Assembly (NCBI GenBank): GCA_947589355.1
Contig: CANPZC010000001.1
Coordinates: 124,001-188,000 of the forward strand
Length of the DNA: 64,000 nt
Reading direction: 5' to 3'
Source: an uncultured Clostridia bacterium
Lineage (GTDB): Bacteria; Bacillota; Clostridia; Oscillospirales; Ruminococcaceae
In this document: piece by piece, positions 1 to 10,010 of the stretch
Layout of the letters: each line of letters begins with the position of its first letter
Position numbering within the stretch: position 1 is the first letter of the stretch
Translations under genes and position numbers: made by a program
The notes under the pieces: generated by a model
The model's database searches: none
Seen by the model: the letters and a program-made list of their open reading frames with translations, nothing else
Told to the model about the DNA's origin: nothing

Positions 1-245
1 AAGTCGTGCAGATCGAAGTCGGCGCGCTGTGCGTAGGCAAAATAAGCAACCACCATCAGCGCGGCGTAATACACAAAGGCGACGAAAAAGGAATGTTCGA
101 GTTTGGCGGCTCAACTATAATACAGCTTTTCAGAAAAGACGTCATCTCGCCAGACTATGATATACTGATAAACACCGAAAGAGACTGCGAAACACCCGTG
201 CTCATGGGCGAAGCGGTGGGTTATAAACTGCCCGAAAATCAGTAA
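1..245 (+). CDS. psd: Phosphatidylserine decarboxylase, C-terminal part (truncated by window start)
   Basis: VVQIEVGALCVGKI...KGDEKGMFEFGGSTIIQLF; GGST processing-site motif of PSD proenzymes. Confidence 0.85.
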   Translation, partial: VVQIEVGALCVGKISNHHQRGVIHKGDEKGMFEFGGSTIIQLFRKDVISPDYDILINTERDCETPVLMGEAVGYKLPENQ

Positions 246-340
246 TTTGCAAAAAACAAAGCCACATCGTAAAAAAGCGGTGTGGCTTGTGAATTAAATA
301 CCAAAATTTGCCATAGACTATATAGAAAGGGGGACAAGCC

Positions 341-1618
341 ATGAAAATTGTAATATCAATAGCTTTGGCAGCTGTAATATTCGTAAGTCTGATGTTTCAG
401 TCGCAAAGCGTTCTGCCAAGCAGTGGGGGAAAGGCTGTAAAACAGCAGAGAAGCTCGTTTGGCAGCATATCAATGTTCAAAAACTTAGTGAATGACCACA
501 ACTTCCCGAAAAGCGACTATCAAGCGCTCAACTATGATGAGCAAATAGGCGTGTGGATATCATATATCGACCTCGGAGAGATGATGAGCGATGCGACCGC
601 CGAGCAGTTTCGAGAAAAGATATCGCAGGCTTATAAAAATATCGTCTCCGTCGGCGCAAATACAGTCTATGTCCATGTCCGCGCCTTTGCAGATGCCTAT
701 TATCCCTCTGTCATGTACCCTTACACTACCTCTTTCGGCAGCACCGAACCTTACGATGCCCTTGAAATAATGGTCGAAGAAGCCCATAAACTGGGGCTTT
801 CATTCCATGCGTGGATAAACCCCTTGAGATGTCAGACCAAAGAAAGTTTTGAAAGCATGAGCGATGAATACCCCCTGAAAAATTTTTATACCGAGCATTT
901 CGGCGAGTATATAAACTCAGCTGACGGCAGCCCGTTTTTGTGGCTAGACCCCGGAGCCGAAGAGGTGAGGGAATACGTCGCTGATGCGGCGGCAGAAATA
1001 GTCTCACGCTACGATGTTGACGGTATACACATCGACGACTATTTTTACCCCACCACCGATGAAGCTTTCGATAAGATAAATTTTGAAAAAAGCGGCGCTC
1101 AGGATCTTTCCAAGTGGCGTATGAACAATACCACAAAGCTTGTCCTGCAAATGAATATGTCTATAAAAAATATCGATCCTACAGTAATTTTTGAAATATC
1201 ACCGCAGGGCAATATAAACAACAACTATCAGCAGCTTTATGCAGATGTCGGCAGCTGGTGCGCAAGCCCACTTATCTGCGACTGTATAATTCCGCAGGTC
1301 TATTTCAGCTACGGCAGCACATCTCCATACCTAGAAACGATAGGGAAGTGGAGCGAAATGACCTCCGACAGCGGCGTTAAACTGGTGATAGGTCTGGGCG
1401 TATACAAAATTGCCGAAGAAACAGAATTTTTAGAGACCGAAAATATCATAGCCAAGCAAATGACCGATGCCTTCTCGCTTGAAAACGTCAGCGGCGTGGC
1501 GCTTTATAACTATTCAACGCTCTTTGAAAGCGACGAAACACTTGCAGATAAAATGTCCTCAGAGCGCGAAGCTATAACCGCCTGCGCCAATTCGCATACC
1601 GAAAAACTCAGCAGCTGA
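341..1618 (+). CDS. GHL10/YngK-like family 10 glycosyl hydrolase-like protein with N-terminal signal/anchor
   Basis: GVWISYIDLGEM..., VNTVYVHVRAFADAYYPS, HAWINPLR, DGIHIDDYFYPT typical of DUF187/GHL10. Confidence 0.8.
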   Translation: MKIVISIALAAVIFVSLMFQSQSVLPSSGGKAVKQQRSSFGSISMFKNLVNDHNFPKSDYQALNYDEQIGVWISYIDLGEMMSDATAEQFREKISQAYKNIVSVGANTVYVHVRAFADAYYPSVMYPYTTSFGSTEPYDALEIMVEEAHKLGLSFHAWINPLRCQTKESFESMSDEYPLKNFYTEHFGEYINSADGSPFLWLDPGAEEVREYVADAAAEIVSRYDVDGIHIDDYFYPTTDEAFDKINFEKSGAQDLSKWRMNNTTKLVLQMNMSIKNIDPTVIFEISPQGNINNNYQQLYADVGSWCASPLICDCIIPQVYFSYGSTSPYLETIGKWSEMTSDSGVKLVIGLGVYKIAEETEFLETENIIAKQMTDAFSLENVSGVALYNYSTLFESDETLADKMSSEREAITACANSHTEKLSS

Positions 1619-1660
1619 AGCGCCACAGCAAGGAAATTTTATTAAATTTTAATGAAACAC

Positions 1661-1689
1661 TTGCCAATCGGCAGATTTTGTGGTACAAT
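1661..1689 (+). promoter_or_regulatory. Sigma-A-like promoter upstream of yajC (TTGCCA-N17-TACAAT)
   Basis: Boxes read directly, 17 bp spacer. Confidence 0.6.
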
Positions 1690-1724
1690 ACTATTTAGTG
1701 AAAAATTGAAAGGAAGTCGTTTTA

Positions 1725-2045
1725 ATGAATATGTTTATCACAATGCTCGCCGATGAAGCAGCAAATACCAATACAATGGGCTATTTTTCAATAATATGGC
1801 TTGTAATAATCTTAGTTGTATTTTATTTTCTGCTCATAAGACCTCAGAGAAAAAAGGAAAAAGCCGATGCTGCAATGCGTGAAAAGCTCGAGGTAGGGGA
1901 CGAGATAGTCACCGCGGGCGGAATAGTAGGTCTTATTGTTTCTATCAAAGACGATACCGTAGTTGTAGAAACAGGCGGCGACAGAAGCAAGATAAGAATA
2001 ATGAAATGGGCAATAGCCAAAAACAATACCGAGCATGACGAGTAA
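1725..2045 (+). CDS. yajC: Preprotein translocase subunit YajC
   Basis: Single TM then LIRPQRKKEKADAAMREKLEVGDEIVTAGGIVGLI. Confidence 0.92.
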   Translation: MNMFITMLADEAANTNTMGYFSIIWLVIILVVFYFLLIRPQRKKEKADAAMREKLEVGDEIVTAGGIVGLIVSIKDDTVVVETGGDRSKIRIMKWAIAKNNTEHDE

Positions 2046-2116
2046 GGCACATTTCGCATAAACTTTAAGTTTCCCGAATAAAATGGTGTATAGCATCATT
2101 TTAGGAGGGATCTTTT

Positions 2117-2527
2117 TTGCCCAGGTTTGTTCGCCGCCGCAAGCGCAGGATGTCTGATTCAGGGCTGTATACCATTCTGGTCTCGGCTGTCATGGGAATA
2201 GGAATGATAATAATTTGTCTTATGGGGTTCGCCTTTATCCTCAGCAGAATAAACGCCCCTGCCGTAATGGTGTCAGTCCTCGCAACCGTTGCCCTCGGCA
2301 TAGGCGGATATTTCGGCGGCTACTTCTGCGCAAGAAAACGCCGCAGAAACGGAATGTTCATGGGCGTAATGTGCGGCGTGCTGATATTCATGACCGTTCT
2401 GATATTCGGAGCAGTGTTCGCTAAAGCCGCCCTCGGCATATCTTCCGCCGGCAAGCTTATGATAACCATGCTTTGCGGAGCTGTCGGCGGCATAGTCGGC
2501 GTGAATACCAAAAAGCACAGATATTGA
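2117..2527 (+). CDS. TIGR04086-like small membrane protein (TTG start, AGGAGG SD)
   Basis: Four predicted TM segments, position next to yajC. Confidence 0.6.
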   Translation: MPRFVRRRKRRMSDSGLYTILVSAVMGIGMIIICLMGFAFILSRINAPAVMVSVLATVALGIGGYFGGYFCARKRRRNGMFMGVMCGVLIFMTVLIFGAVFAKAALGISSAGKLMITMLCGAVGGIVGVNTKKHRY

Positions 2528-2530
2528 TAA

Positions 2531-2566
2531 AAAGAGAGCTCTCACTCTTTCGTGAAAGCTCTCTTT
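2531..2566. terminator. Bidirectional intrinsic terminator between convergent genes
   Basis: AAAGAGAGCTCTCAC-tctttc-GTGAAAGCTCTCTTT. Confidence 0.75.
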
Positions 2567-2571
2567 GTGTT

Positions 2572-5559
2572 TTAGTATAGACCTTTAATGTACTTCGCCG
2601 TGAACCTCTGCATTCTGCTCATCTTTTCATAGCATATCTCGCGCACCTTTTTCAAAAGCGCGATCATCTGTTCGTTTTCTTCATGCGTAATTTCTCCGCC
2701 GCTCATGCCTGCTTCTACAGCCAGCCCACACGCAGCCCTCAGTTCATCGCCAAGCCCCGTGATACCTGCCTTTTCCAGCATACCGCACAGCTTTTCGCAC
2801 CTGTCCTTGTCCGAGATATTCTCACCGCACCTTATGCCAATGCACGCCAGATATATTAGCACAATGTCGTAAATGTTCACAGCGCGCCTGTTTTGGTTTT
2901 CCTCGTTTATGCTGTCTTTCAAGCCACGTTTTATAGCGCTTATGCACGCCAGATACGCCAGCACGAACATCGCAATTATCAGCGCTGCCGCGCCCACCGT
3001 CAGAAGTATGTCTTTAACTTTCGAGCTGCCGCTGCTTCCCGAATTTTCGTTTCCGCTGCCGTTTTCGGTAGTCGTAATCGTCTCGCTTTCGCTGACCTGC
3101 GGAGCGGTAGTTACCTCGGTCGTTGTCGTGGTGCTTTCAGTAGTCGTCGTTACCTCCGTCGGCGCGGTGGTAGTGGTGGTCGTCTCACTGCCGGACGCAG
3201 TTTCCGTGCTGTTGCTGCCGTAGAAGCTGCTTACCGAAAGCGTCAGGTCAACAGGCAGCCAGCCCACCCCGGGGAGAAATACTTCTGCCCATGCGTGAGC
3301 GTAGTTGTCTTTTACGTCTATGGAATACTTGTTGTCGCCGTTTATCTTCAGACCGCTTCTCAGATCCGAAGATGGTATCATAAACCCCTCGGCGTATCTT
3401 GCAGGTATGCCGTAGTGCCGCAGTATCTCAACAGCCGCGCTGGAAAAATACGTGCATGAACCCGTGTTCATGTCAGTCAGAAAATATTCAATAAAATCTC
3501 TGCCCGACGGCGTTTTCGGGTTTTGCAAAGAGTATGTGTAGTGCTGATCAAAGTATGTTCCTATCGCGCTTATAACCGTATTAACGTGTGATATGTAGCT
3601 TATTATAAACGGCATACCGCCAATTGTCATGTATCCGCTCAAAAGGTCATACTGATCGTCCGCGACCCTCTGCTGCTCATAAAGACTGTCCAGTTCTTCA
3701 AGCACAGCCTCGTCAATGTTTATGTCGGGCGTGGTGTAGTGTTCAAATGCGTAATTTGTGTAAATACACTCACTCTCACGTTCGCTGACCGACGAAACCT
3801 GATTTAAATAATTTTCGTAAGCCAGCCTTGTAAGCGTATCAAGATCAGAATCCACAGGCCTGATCGTGTAGTCGTTATTGTTCAGAACGTCCAGCCGTAT
3901 CGGGTATCTTTCAGCTATAGTGCCGCCTTCGCGGTACTCTTTTATGTGCGCGTAATACTGCGGCTGATCCAGCCCCGCATTAAGATATATGTTCAAGCCG
4001 CTGACAAGCTCTTCCATGTATTCTTCTTCAATACCCAGCTTCTGCGACAGCTTTGTCAACGGTATCTGCTCCAGCACCGCCAGAGGTGTCACGCTCTCAT
4101 CTTCCTGCGCTTTCTGTGCGTATGTAGCAGCAAAATATGAAAACGTATCAAAATCAAAAGCGCTGTAGCTGTAATTATATGCGTTATCCATGCTGGGAAA
4201 ACTTGCACCGCCCTCTATGAACGTCAACTCATAGCTGCTCTTGTCGGCTGTTATGTTGTCGTATGTTACGTCCTTTATTTCATCGATCCCCAAATACGAC
4301 GAATAATATGGCGCAAACAGTGTTCCGCTTTTCATAAGGTCGGTTATTGCAGCCCTGTTTTGTTTGAGACCTACATCTGAGAAGAAAAAGTAAGGCATAC
4401 TTAAATTATTAACGGGATATTTTCCTGCCGCTTCATTTATCGGTGTTTTTTCACTGCGCCAACGGCTGTCTGAATATTTTCCTGCCGCGTACCCTCTCAG
4501 ATATATGCTGCCCCCCGGGTAGCTGTCAAATGCTATCTCCATAAGTGTTTTGTTCTGGAATCTTATGTCGTTTACCTTTCTGAGATCCCCCTTAGCCATT
4601 CCGCCCGATACAGAAGCCGCACCCAGGTCGGATACAGAGGGCGTAAACGGCAGTTCTATGCCGCTAAGCTCACGCAGCGTGTTTACTATAGTCTTTACAG
4701 AAAAATCATAGGTAAGGTTTCTGCGCATAATGTTTATCTTGTCGCTGCGTTCATACCCCGAGAGCGCCGAGCCTGCAATACCCAGAAGCAAAGCCGCCGC
4801 CATAATTATGCACAACTGCATTGAAAGCTGCCCGAACGCAGAGTTTTTCATACCGCGCTGGGTCATATAGAAAATGTTCTTTTTCTTTTGCCGTGTAAAA
4901 ATGTTATTTTTGCCTGCGCGGTTAGCGTGGTAGTCGTTCAGCTGCATAGCAAAAACGCATACCCACGCCGCCACCAGCAAAAACGCCGTAAAATAGTTGG
5001 GCGCATTGCCGTTGTAAAGACCCACCTCGGGCAGTATAAAGCTTACCGCAAACGTGAATATGAAATTCTTTGTGATAAAAACGCTGTAGTATAATACCAG
5101 TATCATCAGCAGCATATACGCGTGCAGTAAAAGAGTCATCGCCGCGCTGCTTGTAAGATCGGTTGCTAAAGAACTTGATATATTGACCGAAGTACCCAGC
5201 AGCTGCGCGTATTTTTCTATCAGTACAGCCGCCCCGTATACAACATCATCTCTCCGCCATAAAAGCAAAAGTATGCATATCAGCACTGTGCCGATCTTGT
5301 ATGACTTTTTCGGCGCAAAGCAAAGTATCGCGCTAAGCAGTATACTTTCAAAGAAAGGCCAGAAAAGCGGCAAAGATACATTTATATAGCTAAGCCCCGT
5401 CAGCAGGCTGCACAGCGCGATAACGTTCAGAAGTATGTACTGTATGAGACCGTCGGAGAACTTATACTCGCGTTTGGTTATCATGCCAACATCGGGCTGT
5501 ATGCTTATCTTTGACGGGCTGTCAAAATTCAGCTTTTTGCTTATTTTCATTTTACGCAA
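2572..5559 (-). CDS. Membrane transglutaminase-like domain protein with Thr/Ser-rich linker
   Basis: N-terminal TM segments; GSCTYFSSAAVEILRHYGIPARYAEGF and YAHAWAEVFLPGVGWLPVDLT (Cys-His-Asp transglutaminase core). Confidence 0.88.
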   Translation of the reverse strand: MRKMKISKKLNFDSPSKISIQPDVGMITKREYKFSDGLIQYILLNVIALCSLLTGLSYINVSLPLFWPFFESILLSAILCFAPKKSYKIGTVLICILLLLWRRDDVVYGAAVLIEKYAQLLGTSVNISSSLATDLTSSAAMTLLLHAYMLLMILVLYYSVFITKNFIFTFAVSFILPEVGLYNGNAPNYFTAFLLVAAWVCVFAMQLNDYHANRAGKNNIFTRQKKKNIFYMTQRGMKNSAFGQLSMQLCIIMAAALLLGIAGSALSGYERSDKINIMRRNLTYDFSVKTIVNTLRELSGIELPFTPSVSDLGAASVSGGMAKGDLRKVNDIRFQNKTLMEIAFDSYPGGSIYLRGYAAGKYSDSRWRSEKTPINEAAGKYPVNNLSMPYFFFSDVGLKQNRAAITDLMKSGTLFAPYYSSYLGIDEIKDVTYDNITADKSSYELTFIEGGASFPSMDNAYNYSYSAFDFDTFSYFAATYAQKAQEDESVTPLAVLEQIPLTKLSQKLGIEEEYMEELVSGLNIYLNAGLDQPQYYAHIKEYREGGTIAERYPIRLDVLNNNDYTIRPVDSDLDTLTRLAYENYLNQVSSVSERESECIYTNYAFEHYTTPDINIDEAVLEELDSLYEQQRVADDQYDLLSGYMTIGGMPFIISYISHVNTVISAIGTYFDQHYTYSLQNPKTPSGRDFIEYFLTDMNTGSCTYFSSAAVEILRHYGIPARYAEGFMIPSSDLRSGLKINGDNKYSIDVKDNYAHAWAEVFLPGVGWLPVDLTLSVSSFYGSNSTETASGSETTTTTTAPTEVTTTTESTTTTTEVTTAPQVSESETITTTENGSGNENSGSSGSSKVKDILLTVGAAALIIAMFVLAYLACISAIKRGLKDSINEENQNRRAVNIYDIVLIYLACIGIRCGENISDKDRCEKLCGMLEKAGITGLGDELRAACGLAVEAGMSGGEITHEENEQMIALLKKVREICYEKMSRMQRFTAKYIKGLY

Positions 5560-5582
5560 ACCTCTTGGTATATATCATGTTA

Positions 5583-6791
5583 TCAGATTATCATGTCCGA
5601 AAGAGCCGACATTCCGCTTTCTCCTCCGACAAAAATAAACTGCGTCAAATCGTCAGTTTCCTGCGGCAGAGGAGCTTTTTTAGAATTTGGCAAACAGCAT
5701 ATAACAGTCTTTTTAAGTCCGCGCTCATCGCTGCCAAGACTATCATATAACTGCTCGTCCGCGCCGTCGGTAATTATAATAACGTGCGAAAACTTCGGCG
5801 CTTCACCGCTGCCCAGCTGCGAAAAATACTCCTCTATCGCATCATACGGCTTTGAAACATCTATCTTGTATGAAAATATCGCAGACAAAAAATTAAGATA
5901 GCTCTCTGTATCAGCCACCGCCGCAGATATGTTCTTTCCGTTCGCGCTCCATATAAACGTGTGCAAAGCATCGTTTTCAAGCATTGCAAAACTCAGCGAT
6001 GCCGCGGCGCACATTATCCTGCTGTAGCTTTCTGCAATACCGCAGTCATTCTCTCTCATGTGCGACGGCGGACAAATTACGAACGCAATGTCATTGGATA
6101 CAGGCTTTGAAAATTCTTTTACAATAAGCTCGTCTTGCCGCACCGATGCTTTCCAGTGTATGCGGTTCATCTTGTCGCCGGGGCGGTATTCGTGCAGCTG
6201 AAATATCTCCGATGGGTCGTCGCCTGCCTGCCGCTTTGAGAATCTGTCGCTTTCGCTGTCAAAATTCTGATAAAGCGCCAGCTGCGGCTCAATGGGTATC
6301 ATCTTCGGGCATACCATAACGCTCGCAGTGATGTTTTTGCAGCGCACCCTTTTTGAAAACAGCCTTATCATGTCGTATATTCGCGCCTTTATCAGCTTTA
6401 CCTCTATAATACCGCAGTACTGCGCCGAAATTTTCAAACATATCTGCTGTTCGTTTTTTGCAAACACGGGGGTGTGTATCTCCAGCCGCTTTTCAACTCC
6501 GTCAAGCAGATTTCTATACCCCACGGTTATTTTTATGCAGGATACCGCGAATATCGAATCGTTCTTAATGCTTAGCACCACAGGGGCGATCTCACCCTCG
6601 CTGCAGCTGTTTGAAAGGCTTAGCATCGACATTTTTATCTTCCTTGCACATATCAGCATGACTATAAGCAAAAGCACGGGCGTAATTATCGCCGCAAGGA
6701 GCAGATAGAACGAAAAAATATCAACATAAAGCACATAAAACAGCGCGCAGCCTATAAGTATTATCAGATAAAAAATACCTATTATAAGCAT
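5583..6791 (-). CDS. DUF58 domain protein
   Basis: EYRPGDKMNRIHWKASVRQDELIVKEF motif; next to transglutaminase and MoxR. Confidence 0.88.
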   Translation of the reverse strand: MLIIGIFYLIILIGCALFYVLYVDIFSFYLLLAAIITPVLLLIVMLICARKIKMSMLSLSNSCSEGEIAPVVLSIKNDSIFAVSCIKITVGYRNLLDGVEKRLEIHTPVFAKNEQQICLKISAQYCGIIEVKLIKARIYDMIRLFSKRVRCKNITASVMVCPKMIPIEPQLALYQNFDSESDRFSKRQAGDDPSEIFQLHEYRPGDKMNRIHWKASVRQDELIVKEFSKPVSNDIAFVICPPSHMRENDCGIAESYSRIMCAAASLSFAMLENDALHTFIWSANGKNISAAVADTESYLNFLSAIFSYKIDVSKPYDAIEEYFSQLGSGEAPKFSHVIIITDGADEQLYDSLGSDERGLKKTVICCLPNSKKAPLPQETDDLTQFIFVGGESGMSALSDMII

Positions 6792-6792
6792 A

Positions 6793-7764
6793 TCATCTGT
6801 CCTTTGAAACGCGCGGCACCGGTATCTGTCCTATCACCTGCGAGAGTACGTCAGAGGCAGTCGCACCGCTTGCCTTTGCGCTCGTGCTTAAAAGTATCCT
6901 GTGCGCCGAAACGTTGTTGAATACGTATTTTACATCATCGGGCGTTACATAACTTCTGCCCGTAAGCAAAGCGGTCGCCTTTGCAGCCCTGCACAGCGCC
7001 AGAGAACCTCTCGGGCTGAGTCCCAGCTTTATCATCGGGTGATTTCTCGTCGCATCTGCAAGCTTTGTAATGTACTGAAGTATAGCATCGTCAACGTAAA
7101 TGTTCTCTGTCACCCTCTGCGCGTCTATCAGCTGTTCTTTCGTAATAACGGGTACTACCTTGTCAAGAGGGTTCTCATTCTGGCGCGCTTTAAGCATATC
7201 AACTTCGCTCTCAATGCTCGGGTAACCCATGCTCAGCCTTTCCAGAAATCTGTCCAGCTGAGACTCCGGCAGCATCTGCGTTCCCACTGAACCAATAGGG
7301 TTTTGCGTTGCAATAACGAAAAAAGGCTTTGGTATCTCACGCGTAACGCCCTCAACGGTTATCTTTCCTTCCTCCATTATCTCAAGCAGCGCCGCCTGCG
7401 TTTTGCTCGAGGTACGGTTTATCTCGTCGGCAAGAAGAAGATTGCACAGCGCCGCGCCCTCCGAATACTCAAAAGTGCCTTTTTCTTTGTTGTATATTGA
7501 AAATCCCGTAATGTCGCTCGGCAGAACGTCCGGCGTGAACTGTACGCGCTTGTAGTCCAGAGAAAGCGCCTTTGAAAACGCCAGTGCCAAAGTCGTCTTG
7601 CCAACGCCGGGGTTGTCCTCCAGAAGAATATGTCCCTTTGAAAGTATGGCAATAAGAACAGATATTATAATATCGTCCTTGCCCACTATAACTTTTTTTA
7701 CCTCGTCAACCACCGCACGAGACCGCTCCAGTACCGCGGCGTGCTCCTGCGAAACCTTGTTCAT
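6793..7764 (-). CDS. MoxR family AAA+ ATPase
   Basis: GHILLEDNPGVGKTTLA, LLLADEINRTSSKTQAALLEIMEE, FFVIATQNPIG; start chosen from the AAAGGA SD. Confidence 0.92.
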   Translation of the reverse strand: MNKVSQEHAAVLERSRAVVDEVKKVIVGKDDIIISVLIAILSKGHILLEDNPGVGKTTLALAFSKALSLDYKRVQFTPDVLPSDITGFSIYNKEKGTFEYSEGAALCNLLLADEINRTSSKTQAALLEIMEEGKITVEGVTREIPKPFFVIATQNPIGSVGTQMLPESQLDRFLERLSMGYPSIESEVDMLKARQNENPLDKVVPVITKEQLIDAQRVTENIYVDDAILQYITKLADATRNHPMIKLGLSPRGSLALCRAAKATALLTGRSYVTPDDVKYVFNNVSAHRILLSTSAKASGATASDVLSQVIGQIPVPRVSKDR

Positions 7765-7975
7765 CGGTATCATTCCTTTCAATTTTTCTTTTAGTATTTC
7801 TATATAGAAAAGAAGTGCATAATTTCCAAACAAACAGAAAAATTATCATACATATATAATTATACAATTTTTTCGACAGAAATGCAAGAGTAAAATATTC
7901 AAGTCATAACGCAGTATCTTGCAACATATTATTATTTAGGACGACCCCTTATGTTAAACGGAAAGGATCGAGAAT

Positions 7976-8914
7976 ATGGAAAAGCAGATAAGTAAAATAG
8001 ACGGTGTTTTAGGGCTTTTGCCGGACGAGCTGTCGCAAAGCGTGCGAATGATACCCGAGCTTGAAAGATACCGCATACAGGAAATAAGGCTTCGGCGTGA
8101 TAAATTTTTATCCTGCACAGTGTTTGATAAAGAATATTTTATCCGCGCCGACGGTAAGCTTGTAAATACTCCCGAGCAGGCAGTAAAGGTCAGCGGCGAT
8201 AACGTAGATACAACCATGAAACGCGCCCTGCAATGCTCCGTACATAGCTATGCAAAAGAGATCTCCGACGGCTATATGACCGTAGCAGGCGGTTGCAGAA
8301 TAGGCTTCAGCGGTACAGCGGTGCTAAGCAGACCCGTAAATTATACCGTAGAAACGGTCAAAAATATATCTTCGGTCAATATCCGTATCGCGCGCGAGGT
8401 AATAGGCTGCGCCGATGAGATAATGCGCAGCGTGTTTTCCACAGACCTTAAAAGCCTGCTGATAATCGGCGTGCCCTCCAGCGGCAAAACTACGGTACTT
8501 CGTGACATCTGCCGTTCTCTGGGTAAAAAATACCGCCTTTCTTTAATAGATGAGCGCAACGAGATAGCCGCAGTCTCAGACGGCAGAGCATATAACGATG
8601 TCGGCATACTTACCGATATTTTCACATCTTACGATAAATTCGACGCCATAATGACCGCCGTCAGAGTAATGTCGCCAAACGCTCTGGTCTGCGATGAAAT
8701 AGGCTCAAAAGAGGATATGAAAGCCTTGGAATATGCCGTAAATTCGGGCGTAAAGCTAATTGCCACCACCCATGCCCCCGACTACGACAGCGCCAAACGC
8801 CGCAGCGGTGTTGCAAAGCTCATCAAGGACAAGGTGTTCGACTATGCCTGCGTTCTGGGTACCGGCAGTTTGTGCGGCAAGGTCACGCGCCTTGTGAAGA
8901 TAACAAATGATTAA
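7976..8914 (+). CDS. spoIIIAA: Stage III sporulation protein AA (ATPase)
   Basis: LLIIGVPSSGKTTVLRDICR; first gene of an AA-AH operon. Confidence 0.93.
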   Translation: MEKQISKIDGVLGLLPDELSQSVRMIPELERYRIQEIRLRRDKFLSCTVFDKEYFIRADGKLVNTPEQAVKVSGDNVDTTMKRALQCSVHSYAKEISDGYMTVAGGCRIGFSGTAVLSRPVNYTVETVKNISSVNIRIAREVIGCADEIMRSVFSTDLKSLLIIGVPSSGKTTVLRDICRSLGKKYRLSLIDERNEIAAVSDGRAYNDVGILTDIFTSYDKFDAIMTAVRVMSPNALVCDEIGSKEDMKALEYAVNSGVKLIATTHAPDYDSAKRRSGVAKLIKDKVFDYACVLGTGSLCGKVTRLVKITND

Positions 8915-9389
8915 GATACTCGGCGCGGCGGCAGTGGTAATGTGCGGCGGCATACTGGGTGTGCGAAAATCAAACTCCCTGCGTGAAAGGCTGCGGCAGC
9001 TGAAATGCCTGCAAAAGGCTTTTTGTGATATCTCAATAGCCTTGCAGTATGGCAGCGCAACCACAAGCGAGATAATCTCCATGCTCTCACGCGGCGGCAA
9101 ACTCTCATTTTTTTCAGAGCTTGACCCGCTTGACCTGCCAAACTCGCTTAAAAACAGCGAAAGTTTTGAAGCCCTTAGTATAAACGCCGAAGAGCGCGCC
9201 ATAGTGTGCGATGTTTTCTCGCAGCTTGGCTGTACCGACCTTGCCACCCAGCTTTCTATGATAGAGTTTGCCAAAGCAAGGCTTTCCTCTGCCATAGCCG
9301 CCTGCGAGGAAGAATGCTCTAAAAAGTGCCGTCTTTATGATACTTTAGGCTTTCTCGGCGGCATATTTGTCTCGCTGCTAATAATCTAG
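8907..9389 (+). CDS. spoIIIAB: Stage III sporulation protein AB
   Basis: Size and position; C-terminal LYDTLGFLGGIFVSLLII. Confidence 0.88.
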   Translation: MIKILGAAAVVMCGGILGVRKSNSLRERLRQLKCLQKAFCDISIALQYGSATTSEIISMLSRGGKLSFFSELDPLDLPNSLKNSESFEALSINAEERAIVCDVFSQLGCTDLATQLSMIEFAKARLSSAIAACEEECSKKCRLYDTLGFLGGIFVSLLII

Positions 9390-9405
9390 AAAGGTCATCA
9401 GTGTA

Positions 9406-9603
9406 ATGGACATAGATCTTATTTTCAGAATAGCCGCAATAGGCATAATAGTCGCGGTGCTGAATCAGCTTTTAAAACGTGCCGAGCGCGACGAACAAGC
9501 GCTTATGACAACGCTGGCAGGTCTGATAGTGGTGCTTTTTATGATAATCACCGAGATAGGCGGCTTGTTCGAGAGCATAAAGAGCATTTTCGGTATATAC
9601 TGA
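9406..9603 (+). CDS. spoIIIAC: Stage III sporulation protein AC
   Basis: 65 aa, two TM: AAIGIIVAVLNQLLKRAERDEQALMTTLAGLIVVLFMI. Confidence 0.93.
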   Translation: MDIDLIFRIAAIGIIVAVLNQLLKRAERDEQALMTTLAGLIVVLFMIITEIGGLFESIKSIFGIY

Positions 9604-9992
9604 TGAGCATATTCAGCATCTGCGGTCTTATACTCTGCGCCTGCGTTATCGCAAAACTCATCGGCAGGCAAGACCCCGATATGAGAGTGCTCCTTTCTCT
9701 TTCGGTGATAATTATTTCAGCCGCAGGATATATGGACTATTTCAGCAGCGTTGCAGACAGGCTGAGAGCTTTATTTGAAACCGCGGATATAAACAGCGAG
9801 TATGTATCCATTCTCCTGCGCGCTGTCGGCATATGCATAGTAGCGCAGCTTTCCGCCGATTGCTGCCGCGACTGCGGTGAAAGCGCCCTCGCCTCGCAGA
9901 TAGAGATAGTCGCAAGGGTGTCATTGCTCATTATATCACTGCCGCTTTATACCGCAGTAATGGAGCTTGTAACAGCTCTTATAAACAGTTAG
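9603..9992 (+). CDS. spoIIIAD: Stage III sporulation protein AD
   Basis: Position and hydrophobic sequence, VGICIVAQLSADCCRDCGESALASQIE. Confidence 0.93.
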   Translation: MSIFSICGLILCACVIAKLIGRQDPDMRVLLSLSVIIISAAGYMDYFSSVADRLRALFETADINSEYVSILLRAVGICIVAQLSADCCRDCGESALASQIEIVARVSLLIISLPLYTAVMELVTALINS

Positions 9993-10010
9993 ATTTGGAA
10001 GATAAAATAA

